61,803 nucleotides of DNA from Bacteroidales bacterium (GCA_017618715.1 JAFZTS010000004.1:1-61803); one strand, 5' to 3'; positions 38,087-46,812 are shown, counted from the first letter of the stretch. Notes: a model not told the origin generated them from the sequence alone. Program-made: numbers and translations.

Positions 38087-40090
38087 ATGGAACAAAACAA
38101 ACCCAATCAAGGACTCCCCGAAAACGCCATGCGCCCGTTGAAGCCTGGCGAGGAGTATCATCCGCTCATGCCTGCCAAGGCCAATCCCCGCGAAGTGACC
38201 ACCTGGTCAGTCGTGTGGGGTTTGCTCATGGCTGTCATCTTCAGTGCTGCCACCGCCTATCTTGGCCTTAAGGTCGGACAGGTCTTCGAAGCAGCCATCC
38301 CCATCACCATCATCGCTGTCGGCCTCGCTTCGGCCACCAAACGTCGTGACCCACTCGGCGAGAATGTCATCATCCAGTCCATCGGTGCCTGCTCGGGCAT
38401 GATCGTAGCCGGTGCCATCTTCACCCTACCCGCCCTCTACATCCTCGACTCGAAGTTCCCCGATGCCAACATCAGCGTCAGCTTCCTCGAAGTGTTCATT
38501 TCCTCGCTCCTGGGTGGCGTCATCGGCATCCTCTTCCTCATTCCGTTCCGCAAGTACTTCGTGAGTGACATGCACGGCAAGTATCCTTTCCCCGAAGCCA
38601 CAGCCTCGACGCAAGTGCTTATCTCGGGTGAAGGAGAAAGTTCTTCGGCCAAGCCTCTCATCATCGCCTCTGTCCTCGGCGGTATCTATGATTTCCTCGT
38701 AGCTACCTTTGGCACGTGGGCCGAGAACTTCACCAGCACATTCTGCTCGCTCGGTACAACAATAGCTGCCAAAGCCAAGTTCTTCCTGAGCTGCAACACT
38801 TCGGCGGCCCTGCTCGGCATGGGATATATCGTGGGTTTGAAATATGCCACCATCATGTGTGCCGGCTCGGTACTCATCTGGTGGATTGTCGTTCCTGCCC
38901 TCGCCTTCATCTGGCCCGACCTTGAGGTCGGCAACGGTATCCTTGCTGGCGATGCCATGCCCCAGCAGATCTTCCAATATGCCAAGAGCATCGGCATCGG
39001 CGGTATCGCCATGGCCGGCATCATCGGTGTGTGGAAGAGTCGCAGCGTCATCATGGGCAGCTTCTCGCTCATCAAGCAAGCCTTCGGAAGCAAGAGTGCT
39101 GAAGCAACTGCTGTTGGTGCATCCTTTCCTCGCACCCAGCGCGACCTCAGCATGAAGACCATCGTCCTGGCCCTCATCATCGCACTGCTCACCACGGCCC
39201 TCTTCTTCTACCTCGATGTGATGCACGGTTCCCTGCTCTTCACCCTCGTGGCCCTCATCATCGTCTTTGTCATTGCCTTCCTCTTCACCACAGTGGCTGC
39301 GAATGCCATTGCCATCGTTGGCTCCAATCCTGTGTCCGGCATGACGCTGATGACGCTCATCCTTGCCTCGCTCATCATGGCAGCAGTAGGTCTGAAGGGC
39401 ACCGAAGGTATGGTGGCCGCGCTCATCATGGGCGGCGTGGTTTGCACGGCGCTTGCCAGTGCCGGTGCCTTCGTCACCGACCTCAAGATTGGTTATTGGC
39501 TCGGCACTACGCCTGCCAAACAGGAGGGCTTCAAGTTCATCGGCATCCTCGTCAGCGCAGCCACGGCAGCTGGTGTCATCATGATCCTCAACCAGGCTTA
39601 CGGCTTCACACCCGACAACTCCGATGTGATGGCTGCTCCACAGGCACGTGCCATGGCTGCCGTCATCGAACCACTGATGATGGGACAGGGTGCGCCCTGG
39701 CTTCTCTACGGCATCGGTGCTGTCATCGCCCTCATCGTCAATGCATGTGGCATCTCTGCCCTCGCCTTCGCCCTGGGTATGTTCATCCCGCTCCAGCTCA
39801 ACCTCCCACTCATGGTTGGTGGTGCAGTCAACTGGTATGTCACCACGCGCAGCAAGGATCCACAAGTCAACGCTGCTCGCGGTGAGCGTGGCACGCTCCT
39901 CGCCTCTGGTTTCATCGCCGGTGGTGCGCTGATGGGAGTGGTTAGCGCCGGCCTCGTCTTCGCTGGTGCCGATTGGCAGATTGCAGGTGGTGAATGGGCT
40001 ACCAGCTTTGGCGGTCAGCTCCTCAGCCTCGTGATGTACATTGCCTTGATCGTCTTCCTTGCCAAGGCTTGTCTGAAAGTCCGCAAATAA
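38087..40090 (+). CDS. OPT-family oligopeptide/metal-complex transporter
   Basis: 667 aa with about 14-16 hydrophobic segments, an inner-membrane protein. It fits the OPT family: N-terminal EYHPLMPAKANPREVT, first membrane segment with SAATAYLGLKVGQVFEAAIP, and the KYPFPEATA motif. Bacterial OPT proteins are proton-coupled importers of oligopeptides or siderophore/metal complexes; the cargo cannot be told from sequence. Stands alone, ended by a bidirectional terminator. Confidence 0.92.
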   Translation: MEQNKPNQGLPENAMRPLKPGEEYHPLMPAKANPREVTTWSVVWGLLMAVIFSAATAYLGLKVGQVFEAAIPITIIAVGLASATKRRDPLGENVIIQSIGACSGMIVAGAIFTLPALYILDSKFPDANISVSFLEVFISSLLGGVIGILFLIPFRKYFVSDMHGKYPFPEATASTQVLISGEGESSSAKPLIIASVLGGIYDFLVATFGTWAENFTSTFCSLGTTIAAKAKFFLSCNTSAALLGMGYIVGLKYATIMCAGSVLIWWIVVPALAFIWPDLEVGNGILAGDAMPQQIFQYAKSIGIGGIAMAGIIGVWKSRSVIMGSFSLIKQAFGSKSAEATAVGASFPRTQRDLSMKTIVLALIIALLTTALFFYLDVMHGSLLFTLVALIIVFVIAFLFTTVAANAIAIVGSNPVSGMTLMTLILASLIMAAVGLKGTEGMVAALIMGGVVCTALASAGAFVTDLKIGYWLGTTPAKQEGFKFIGILVSAATAAGVIMILNQAYGFTPDNSDVMAAPQARAMAAVIEPLMMGQGAPWLLYGIGAVIALIVNACGISALAFALGMFIPLQLNLPLMVGGAVNWYVTTRSKDPQVNAARGERGTLLASGFIAGGALMGVVSAGLVFAGADWQIAGGEWATSFGGQLLSLVMYIALIVFLAKACLKVRK

Positions 40091-40110
40091 TTTTCCTTAA
40101 TATTCCAAAT

Positions 40111-40146
40111 AAAAGGGGTGTCGCCGTGTTGGTGACACCCCTTTTC
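40111..40146. terminator. Bidirectional terminator
   Basis: AAAAGGGGTGTC (40111-40122) pairs with GACACCCCTTTT (40134-40145). A/T runs on both sides serve the convergent OPT and AlkZ-related genes. Confidence 0.92.
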
Positions 40147-40821
40147 TTATTTCAGCAATTTCAAAACCTGTCGCTCGGAAGCATCAGGCAAAAACTTCTT
40201 GAGCTGGGCAACCAGCCTTTGTAATGACTCCTCCGGCGTTCGCACCCCGATGGCCGAACGTACGATGTCTTCGCCATACATCACCTCTGGTGTGGAATAG
40301 CGAGCCAAGCCCCAACCATAGCGATTACCATGCTGGTCGATGTTGTATTCGAAATCCGAGATACAGGCCCACAGTCCCATCTGCAACTGCGCGATGTAGC
40401 GTTCGAACGTCGATTTAAGCTTCATGCCGTAGAGTCCCACCTCGCGCTTCAAGTCTCGCGAAAGCACATCCCTGTCGAGACAAAGCACCTCGTAGATAAG
40501 ACGCTCGGGAGCTTGCGAATCTTCTGGTGGCAAAGGATAAGCGGCACGTCGCAAGTTGACAAGGTCGGGCAACCATTCCAAGGCTACCCAACCGGCTTTT
40601 CGGTTGAAGAACTTCCCGTAGGCTGTGTGTCCAAGTTGAATGATAGGACCTTTCCATTCCCAAGGCCCATCCTGTTCGTCGCTGAACCAAAGTTCGGGAG
40701 GTGTATGTTCGGCCACACTGAATCCCGCGATGCCGTTTTCGAAGAATGGCAGCATCCCCACCTCCAGCACCGTCTTCTCGATGTCGGCTGGATGCCGGAA
40801 TTCTAAATTGGAACCGAACAT
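40147..40821 (-). CDS. AlkZ-related protein
   Basis: 224 aa, cytoplasmic. The features LWFSDEQDGPWEWKGPI, YGKFF, the QLQ in IAQLQMGLWACISDFEY, and YGWGLARYSTPE match proteins related to the AlkZ/YcaQ DNA glycosylases, whose catalytic signature is Q-hydrophobic-Q. The full winged-helix arrangement of AlkZ (about 360 aa) is not present, so enzymatic activity is uncertain. It begins 9 nt after the Xpt-GuaD fusion gene and is likely cotranscribed with it. Confidence 0.55.
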   Translation of the reverse strand: MFGSNLEFRHPADIEKTVLEVGMLPFFENGIAGFSVAEHTPPELWFSDEQDGPWEWKGPIIQLGHTAYGKFFNRKAGWVALEWLPDLVNLRRAAYPLPPEDSQAPERLIYEVLCLDRDVLSRDLKREVGLYGMKLKSTFERYIAQLQMGLWACISDFEYNIDQHGNRYGWGLARYSTPEVMYGEDIVRSAIGVRTPEESLQRLVAQLKKFLPDASERQVLKLLK

Positions 40822-40830
40822 TGCCCTCTA

Positions 40831-41856
40831 TCAATACTCAATCTTATCGACCTTAAGGCGCCAATCGCGGAAAGCCTGTTGTGCCTCATGACGGAGCACG
40901 CATATCGACGGGATGGAACGCTCGGTAGCCGGACGGTCGATCTCATCGTAGATGAACTGGTCGTCGAAGTTGATCATCTTGGCATCGATGGCCGTGTTGC
41001 CATAATAGATCTTCTGTATGCCACTCCAGTAGATGGCGCTCAAGCACATCGGGCAAGGCTCGCACGACGTATAGATCACGCAGCCGTCCAGATTGAACGT
41101 ACCCAGTTTCTGGCAAGCGTTGCGGATGCACGACACCTCGGCATGGGCTGTAGGGTCGTTGTTAGCCGTCACGCGGTTCACACCCGTAGCCACCAGTTCT
41201 CCGTTCTTGACAATGGCTGCGCCGAAGGGGCCACCGCCATTCTTCACATTCTCAATCGAAGCTTCGATGGCGACGCGCATGAACTTCTTGTCTTCCTCGG
41301 TGATCTCACGACTCTGCACCATGGCGAGACTCTCGATCCTGATATCATGATACACCGCATGGATATTCTTGCGTCCGTTCATGAACTCCTTCTCAATCAT
41401 GAAGGCTGCGCCTACAACCTCAGCCCCTGCCATATTGCAAAGCTCGAGCGCAGCAAGGGCAGAACTGCCCGAGGAAAGGAAGTCATCGACAAAGAGCACC
41501 ACATCATTCTTGCCCAGATAATCCTTGCTGACGACAAGCTCGTAATTCTTCGACTTGGTGAACGAGCGGGCGCTGGTCTTGTAACAATCCTCCATGGTAT
41601 TGGGTCTGTCCTTCTTGATATAGATCACAGGCAAACCCATAGCAAGACCGGTCATCAGGGCTGGGGCAATACCACTGGCTTCCACAGTGACAATCTTGTT
41701 GATGCGCGTTTCGTGTCTGAAAAGACGAGCAATCTCTCGTCCTACAGCCACCATCAGTTGAATATCAACCTGATGATTAACGAAACCATCAACCTTGAGG
41801 ACACCTCCTGGGAGGAAATGACCCTCACGAATGATTCTATCTTCAAGTTCTCTCAT
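40831..41856 (-). CDS. Xanthine phosphoribosyltransferase / guanine deaminase fusion
   Basis: 341 aa in one frame. Residues 1-190 are xanthine phosphoribosyltransferase: MRELEDRIIREGHFLPGGVLKVDGFVNH-type start (Xpt) and the PRPP loop VVLFVDDFLSSGSSA. Residues about 192-341 are a CDA-fold guanine deaminase: AHAEVSCIR and SCEPCPMC provide the zinc ligands. Guanine deaminase makes xanthine from guanine and Xpt makes XMP from xanthine, so the fusion would carry out two consecutive salvage steps. In most genomes the two are separate genes. The Xpt part ends at the usual length and the junction shows no stop. It has its own promoter at 41879-41910. Confidence 0.9.
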   Translation of the reverse strand: MRELEDRIIREGHFLPGGVLKVDGFVNHQVDIQLMVAVGREIARLFRHETRINKIVTVEASGIAPALMTGLAMGLPVIYIKKDRPNTMEDCYKTSARSFTKSKNYELVVSKDYLGKNDVVLFVDDFLSSGSSALAALELCNMAGAEVVGAAFMIEKEFMNGRKNIHAVYHDIRIESLAMVQSREITEEDKKFMRVAIEASIENVKNGGGPFGAAIVKNGELVATGVNRVTANNDPTAHAEVSCIRNACQKLGTFNLDGCVIYTSCEPCPMCLSAIYWSGIQKIYYGNTAIDAKMINFDDQFIYDEIDRPATERSIPSICVLRHEAQQAFRDWRLKVDKIEY

Positions 41857-41878
41857 AGTTTTGTGTATTTTTCGGGTA

Positions 41879-41910
41879 CAAAGATAAATAATTTTTATCT
41901 TTCAACCAAA
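41879..41910 (-). promoter_or_regulatory. Promoter of the Xpt-GuaD gene
   Basis: On the minus strand TTTG at 41910-41907, 20 nt, TATCTTTG at 41886-41879. It overlaps the region of the divergent Nudix promoter. No purine riboswitch was recognised in the short leader. Confidence 0.82.
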
Positions 41911-41925
41911 TTTTTACGCAAAAAA

Positions 41926-41957
41926 TTTGTTCTTTTCATCAAAACAACGTATATTTG
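41926..41957 (+). promoter_or_regulatory. Promoter of the Nudix gene
   Basis: TTTG at 41926-41929, 20 nt, TATATTTG at 41950-41957. AT-rich GTTAATT repeats follow (41968-42000). Confidence 0.82.
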
Positions 41958-42012
41958 CAGCGTGCCAAATTGTTAATTGTTAATTATTCATTGTTAATTG
42001 GATAAGAATATT

Positions 42013-42822
42013 ATGGATACCTTAGGAAAACTCATCGGTTCGTACATGACCGAAAACATCCCGTTGATGACCAGCATCGCCATCCGTCTTGGACTGGCCC
42101 AGCACCGCCTGGCACGTTACTACGTCCAGGAACTTCGCGTCCACGAGGGAGGAATCTATCTGATTTCACGTCATGGAGAAAAGAAGAACAAGATGTATCG
42201 CTGGAAAGACATTCGTCGAGTTTGGTTCGAACGCTTCGAAACCGCCAAGGACGAAAAAGGCGAATTCAGCTTCCGAATCGACATCATCGCTCCCAACCTT
42301 GACGTCATCTTTAGCATGACCCAAAACGGTTGTACCCCCGAAACCGAGGACTACCAGCTTATGTCGAAAATCTACGAGTTATGGCACAAGGAGACGTGGC
42401 ATCACTATCATGTCGTGGCCGCCATCATCCATGTGGTCAAACCTGGCGAGAAAAACATCGTGTCGAAGGACACCCGTTTCCTTTGTACGCAGAAGGACCA
42501 GACGCGCCATCATTACACCAGCTTCCACTGGGAGTTCCCGGGCGGCAAGGTAGAACAGGGAGAAACCGAAGAAGAGGCACTGGTACGCGAACTGAAAGAG
42601 GAGATGAACTACGAAGTCACTATCGACCGTCATTTCATCACCGTCAATCACGATTACCCCGACTTCGCGCTTACACTCTCCTGCTATCTCTGCACCGGCA
42701 AGGACGAGAAATTCACACGTCGTGAGCATCGCGACCATCGTTGGCTCACTCCCGAAGAGATGAAGGGACTCGAATGGTGTGATGCCGACAACGCGGTAAT
42801 CGAATTGCTGAATCAGTTGTAA
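42013..42822 (+). CDS. Nudix hydrolase with N-terminal unknown domain
   Basis: 269 aa from the ATG at 42013. The C-terminal 130 residues are a MutT-like Nudix domain: VVAAIIHVV strand and the box GGKVEQGETEEEALVRELKEE, complete. MutT-type enzymes hydrolyse oxidised or non-canonical nucleoside triphosphates. The N-terminal 130 residues form a separate domain I do not recognise. Substrate unknown. Confidence 0.85.
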   Translation: MDTLGKLIGSYMTENIPLMTSIAIRLGLAQHRLARYYVQELRVHEGGIYLISRHGEKKNKMYRWKDIRRVWFERFETAKDEKGEFSFRIDIIAPNLDVIFSMTQNGCTPETEDYQLMSKIYELWHKETWHHYHVVAAIIHVVKPGEKNIVSKDTRFLCTQKDQTRHHYTSFHWEFPGGKVEQGETEEEALVRELKEEMNYEVTIDRHFITVNHDYPDFALTLSCYLCTGKDEKFTRREHRDHRWLTPEEMKGLEWCDADNAVIELLNQL

Positions 42823-42857
42823 GGATTTCTTGCAAAACTTATCATTATTTAATACTA

Positions 42858-42990
42858 CTCGGGCCGACAATGTTCCAATAAAACTTGCCGACCCGATGTA
42901 TTTTATGCACGAAGTGCAATTTTATGAAACTTATTGGAGGTTTCAATTTTCAAGCAACATGGCTCGGCTATTGATGCCGAAGCCATTGCC
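42858..42990. other. Hairpin-rich intergenic region
   Basis: Several nested inverted repeats between two convergent genes: CCAATAA (42875-42881) with TTATTGG (42931-42937) enclosing TGCAC-GAA-GTGCA (42906-42918), CGGG..CCCG around 42860-42895, and a strong separate hairpin ATGGCTCGGC (42959-42968) with GCCG-A-AGCCAT (42976-42986). It may be a terminator region or a structured RNA; there is no classical T-tract. Confidence 0.55.
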
Positions 42991-43031
42991 ATTTTCACCT
43001 TAATAATCGTTATAAAAGCGATAAATAATTA

Positions 43032-44171
43032 TCAATCTTCCACTCCCTTCGCCTTATATTTCTCCCAAACCGGAGAGCCAAAGAAGGTGATGAAGAACTT
43101 GGTGAGACCTGTTCCGACGCCCTTGCTTCCATTGATGACTACCTCAGGAAGATTCTTCATCGAATCCACCACGGCCTGGCGCTTCACATTGCGTCGGGCC
43201 GTGCTGTCGTGCATAGCTGCAGCGCCCTCCATGAGATAGGTGCGTGCCACATAGCCGATGCGCAACGTCATCAACGCATTCACAGCACCGTCGATAGCAG
43301 GACCTGCTATGATGCCCGGAATCTTGAAGTTGCGAAGGATCGCGCCCAGCGAGAATCCCGACTCAGCTTCGGGGTCAATGTCGCCGGCATCCACCACCAC
43401 GTCCGAACCATCGACAGCCACATCGGTGCCGTCAGCCACCTCACCCACATTCACATCGGCACCATCCACACCGCCAGAAAACAGTGAGAACGGGTGGATG
43501 TCGCCCACACCATGCAAAGCTTCCGACACACACCACGAAAGCACCGCAGTGATGAGGATGCGCCAATACAGACGCATCAGTTGCGGATAGGTGGGACGAT
43601 AGCCAGTGGCAAGAATCAGCTCCTTCACCATTGTATAATCGAGCACAAGGCACGACAGTGTATCAATCTTGCTGCTTGGCGAGACTGCCGTCACCATGAA
43701 CACCGTCTGTGCCCACTGCCGCACGAGCGGATCGATGCCACGCACTCCCAGTGCCGCATCACCATGCAGACGCAGTTGTACCTCGCGGTCAACCACCAGG
43801 CTTAGGTTCTGTTCGTCGTGCCACTGCTGCACATCGTTGCGCAGTTGCAACTGATGATCTACGCGCAGTTTCTCGTCTGCGATATAGTTGCAGTTCTCGG
43901 CCAGACGTGCGCCAAACTTCTTCAGCTCGACGACGTTGTTCATCCCCTCATGGTTCAAACTCGGCAATTCGGGCGTGCGATGCAGTTTGACAATAGGACG
44001 AATCACCAGCCAAAGGAACGCCAAAAGAATCACGCCATAGAAGGCATATTCCACCCACCAAAGGTGCGTCACCCTTGCCAGCTTCTCGCCTATCGTAATC
44101 ACGTCACCGATGAACATCAGCACGATGATGCCCAGGATAATAACCAGTGTGATGATGATGTTTCGTTTCAT
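43032..44171 (-). CDS. DUF697-like inner-membrane protein
   Basis: 379 aa. Two N-terminal membrane segments (about 4-23 and 41-61) precede a cytoplasmic region, then further hydrophobic stretches (about 205-225 and 290-310) separated by an acidic Asp/Val/Gly-rich loop. The C-terminal part resembles DUF697/YcjF proteins, which commonly pair with GTPases. It follows the dynamin-like GTPase gene on the same strand, 217 nt away across a palindromic repeat. Probable membrane partner of the GTPase; function inferred from pairing. Confidence 0.65.
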   Translation of the reverse strand: MKRNIIITLVIILGIIVLMFIGDVITIGEKLARVTHLWWVEYAFYGVILLAFLWLVIRPIVKLHRTPELPSLNHEGMNNVVELKKFGARLAENCNYIADEKLRVDHQLQLRNDVQQWHDEQNLSLVVDREVQLRLHGDAALGVRGIDPLVRQWAQTVFMVTAVSPSSKIDTLSCLVLDYTMVKELILATGYRPTYPQLMRLYWRILITAVLSWCVSEALHGVGDIHPFSLFSGGVDGADVNVGEVADGTDVAVDGSDVVVDAGDIDPEAESGFSLGAILRNFKIPGIIAGPAIDGAVNALMTLRIGYVARTYLMEGAAAMHDSTARRNVKRQAVVDSMKNLPEVVINGSKGVGTGLTKFFITFFGSPVWEKYKAKGVED

Positions 44172-44211
44172 AATATCAGTATGTAACCAAAATTAATGAT
44201 AATTATATGTT

Positions 44212-44325
44212 TTTTTCTTAACATGAATTATCATGAATTATACATGAATTATTTTTGAGAGATGTGTCATTTACAGACATTCATACTGAAAAATTTACGT
44301 TAATTCGCGATAATTCGTGTTTCCC
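44212..44325. repeat. AT-rich palindromic repeat, complete copy
   Basis: Left arm TTAACATGAATTATCATGAATT and right arm GTTAATTCGCGATAATTCGTG, in the gap between the dynamin-like and DUF697 genes. Confidence 0.82.
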
Positions 44326-44388
44326 CTTTCTGTCACGTCCGAGAGAAGCGTCCCTTAAAATCCCTAATCATCACGAAATATCAGTGAT

Positions 44389-46383
44389 TTACGTAAACTG
44401 TATTCCCTCCAACTTGGTCTTGAGGGTCTTCAAGGCGGTGATGCGGGCATCCACCTGGTCGAAGTCGCGGATAATGGCAGCAAGCACCTCGCCACGTTTC
44501 TCCTCCAGCAGCTTCGAATAAGCCTCGCTGCGCTTACGGATGATGTCCTGCAAACAGTTGGCCACATCCTGCTGCACACTGGGCAGAATAGTGGTCTGAA
44601 GGCAACCGCCACGATAGATGCCAGGCTCCGATGGTTGCGTGACGCCAATCACCGTCATCTTCGCCTCGTTCATCATGCTTCGCATACGCTCATAGGTATA
44701 TCGGTCGATGAGGAAGGTGTCGCCAATCTTCTGCTCCACGTCATACGCCTTCATGACAGCGTTGCTCTCGACCACCTTCAGTTCGTCGTCCTTGAATCCG
44801 CTCAAGGGTTGGATGGTGATACCCGCTACACGGTTCAAAGCATTGCGTATCTCGAGGAAGCGACTCTCGGTCATGGCGTTGATCTTTTCCAAATAGTCCG
44901 TCATCAAAATGTGGCTATCGACATACGTCCTGATGGTCTGCGCGAACATGTTAAGCATCGATTTGACGATGCCGCGAGCCGTTGCACCATTGTATTTGGC
45001 ACCCATGTTCAACTGCTGGCTCATGGTCACGTTGGCAATACCGTCGAGGCTGCTTGCCAGGTCATCTGCCGAGAAATGCAAGGGGAAAGCTGCGCGTGAA
45101 TAGACGAGCTGATGGTCTTCGCGAATGGCGTCGAGTTCCTGCTCTGCCTTGTCGTACTGCTCACGTGCCTTATCAAACTTCGCCAGCTGCTCGTCAATCA
45201 TCTTGCAGAGCAGTTCCTTCTCGTACTTGATGCGACCCAGGCAGTTGTTCAGTCGTGTCGTATGCTGGCTGCTGATAATATGCTGGTAGAGTTCCTTCTC
45301 AATCTCGCGGAAAGACTGGGTGGCAGCCTCCAGCTCGGCACGATACTCAGGCAGAACGATGGAGCCTGTTGCTCCCTCGCTATTGTCGGCCACCTTGCCC
45401 AGGTTAATCGAGAAGCAGTTGGCGTCGGGCAAGTTGAAACCGCGTGAACGGATTATCTCCTTCGCCTTCTCCATCTGTCCACGAATGGCGCGCTTTTGTT
45501 CCTCCTCGGTGCGCCAGTAGGCTGACTCGAAGTAATTGTGGATCAGGCAAACGGGCGCCGAACCATTGCCTGCACGGAGGATGTCGAAGAAGTCGGTTGA
45601 GATCTTCGAAATGGCCGAATTGGAACTCTGGATGAAGATTACCAAATCGGCACGGTGCGCGATGATGGGATAAGCCTTGTCCTCAAGGTTGGCATTCAGG
45701 CCATCGAAGCCCGGCATATCGACGAGGAAGATATCACGGCCCAGGAAATCGCCACCGGGTGCTGTGATGGACGTTAGCACATTGTCGGTCGTGACGCGCA
45801 CCACCTTGTTGTCGATAGGCTGCTCCACATGCTCGGTGAGATTCTCTTCGTTCAGCGGATAATGCTGCACCTCAAGGCCCGACAAGTCGGCATAGCTCAA
45901 TCCCTTGATGTAGTCGATGATGGCCTCCACGTGGTCGGCCTTCGAGGCCTCGGGGTCAAACTCGGTCTGTCGGAAGGTCGTGATACGACACTCCTCCCCC
46001 GCTTTGCACTGCGAGATCACCGAGGGGCGCACCGTACATTCGAGGAAGTGGGTGGGGCTGACGTATGCATGGGCCAGCGAATTGACGAAGGTCGATTTGC
46101 CAGACTTCACGGGACCCACGACAATCACCACAAACGCCTTGCTGTGCACTTCCTCGGCACGGTTCAGAAGCAGGTGCATCTGCGTGTCGAGTTCGGTGTT
46201 CCATGTGAGGTCGGTGTCGTTTGCAATCGTCTTGAGACGGTCACTCACCCTCGCTGCCGTCTTTTCGAGCAGCTCCAGACTTGTATTAGGGGTATTAGCC
46301 ATTGATGGTATCTTTTTCTGGTTTCCTTGTATTATCGGTTTTTCTTCAACTCTTTGTATGTCCTGCATTTTGACCTTCAGCAT
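44389..46383 (-). CDS. Dynamin-like GTPase
   Basis: 664 aa from the ATG at 46383 (a later start at 46302, MANTPNTS, is possible). GTPase motifs: G1 GPVKSGKST, switch Thr in ECTVRPSVI, G3 DMPGFD. A canonical TKxD G4 motif was not seen. Long coiled coils (about 360-420 and near the C terminus) follow, as in bacterial dynamin-like proteins that remodel membranes. No membrane segment in this protein; the DUF697-like neighbour may supply anchoring. Its transcript may start near 46819 and carry a leader of about 440 nt containing two structured elements. Confidence 0.85.
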   Translation of the reverse strand: MLKVKMQDIQRVEEKPIIQGNQKKIPSMANTPNTSLELLEKTAARVSDRLKTIANDTDLTWNTELDTQMHLLLNRAEEVHSKAFVVIVVGPVKSGKSTFVNSLAHAYVSPTHFLECTVRPSVISQCKAGEECRITTFRQTEFDPEASKADHVEAIIDYIKGLSYADLSGLEVQHYPLNEENLTEHVEQPIDNKVVRVTTDNVLTSITAPGGDFLGRDIFLVDMPGFDGLNANLEDKAYPIIAHRADLVIFIQSSNSAISKISTDFFDILRAGNGSAPVCLIHNYFESAYWRTEEEQKRAIRGQMEKAKEIIRSRGFNLPDANCFSINLGKVADNSEGATGSIVLPEYRAELEAATQSFREIEKELYQHIISSQHTTRLNNCLGRIKYEKELLCKMIDEQLAKFDKAREQYDKAEQELDAIREDHQLVYSRAAFPLHFSADDLASSLDGIANVTMSQQLNMGAKYNGATARGIVKSMLNMFAQTIRTYVDSHILMTDYLEKINAMTESRFLEIRNALNRVAGITIQPLSGFKDDELKVVESNAVMKAYDVEQKIGDTFLIDRYTYERMRSMMNEAKMTVIGVTQPSEPGIYRGGCLQTTILPSVQQDVANCLQDIIRKRSEAYSKLLEEKRGEVLAAIIRDFDQVDARITALKTLKTKLEGIQFT

Positions 46384-46426
46384 GTCTAAAGGTTTAGTCT
46401 TGCAGCACTTCTATTTCTTTTTAAGG

Positions 46427-46580
46427 CGAAAAATGGATTCATGAAGATGAGCCTGCCTGATGGCAGTCTTGATGATAAGCTTGTAAGAGTCATCTGAAAG
46501 CAAGCTTTCATCTGTCCCTTTCAAACTCACCATCACCCCTTCGGGGCTACATCTTCTTGAATCGAAAATCGCTACGCAGA
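46427..46580. ncRNA. Structured element E1 (candidate RNA)
   Basis: A closing stem GATTCATGAAGATG (46436-46449) with CATCTTCTTGAATC (46550-46563) encloses three hairpins: A, CTGCC-TGAT-GGCAG (46453-46466); B, AAGCTTG (46477-46483) with CAAGCTT (46501-46507); C, CCCC-TTC-GGGG (46536-46546). It begins CGAAAAATGGA and ends TCGAAAATCGCTACGCAG. It is a diverged inverted copy of E2 with different stem sequences but the same pairing. The E2 reading frame is broken here by stops, so the conserved feature is structure. Strand and transcription unknown. Confidence 0.6.
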
Positions 46581-46635
46581 AAAATAAAAAAAATACTCTA
46601 TAGCAAAATATTATACAAAAGAAAAGGACAAAATA

Positions 46636-46785
46636 TTATTTTTTTGATTTTGCTGCGTAAGCCATTTTCGAGGAGATTGAATGAAAGCCACGAAGTGGTG
46701 CTGACTGGCTAAATTTGGCAGATAGGAGCTTGCTCATAGCTGCCAGATTTAAGACATTCAGCAGATGCGCCATTTGCGCATCCAT
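46636..46785 (-). CDS. Possible 49-aa basic peptide within E2
   Basis: On the minus strand an ATG at 46785 opens 49 codons (starts MDAQMAHLLNVLNLAAMSK, ends KMAYAAKSKK). It lies 34 nt downstream of the expected start of the transcript from promoter 46825-46856, inside structured element E2. The peptide is hydrophobic then basic. In the sister element E1 the equivalent frame is interrupted by stops, so it may be chance coding in a structured RNA. Confidence 0.3.
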   Translation of the reverse strand: MDAQMAHLLNVLNLAAMSKLLSAKFSQSAPLRGFHSISSKMAYAAKSKK

Positions 46786-46812
46786 TCAATCTACTCCATT
46801 TTTCGTCTTATT
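46650..46812 (-). ncRNA. Structured element E2 (candidate RNA)
   Basis: Inverted relative to E1. Closing stem AGATTGAATG (46674-46683) with CATTCAATCT (46783-46792) encloses CCAC-GAA-GTGG (46688-46698), TGGCAG (46716-46721) with CTGCCA (46740-46745), and GATGCGC-CATTT-GCGCATC (46764-46782). Ends match E1: TCCATTTTTCG at 46795-46805 and CTGCGTAAGCCATTTTCG at 46653-46670. A promoter reading into it lies at 46825-46856, so on the minus strand it would be the 5' end of a transcript. Confidence 0.62.

Noticed and set aside
38426..39865. Long minus-strand open frame (479 codons) opposite the OPT transporter
   Set aside because: It is a shadow of the biased codon use of the transporter gene; composition is His/Asp/Glu-rich with no domain.
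40879..41976. Long plus-strand frame opposite the Xpt-GuaD fusion
   Set aside because: Antisense shadow crossing both promoters; no domain.
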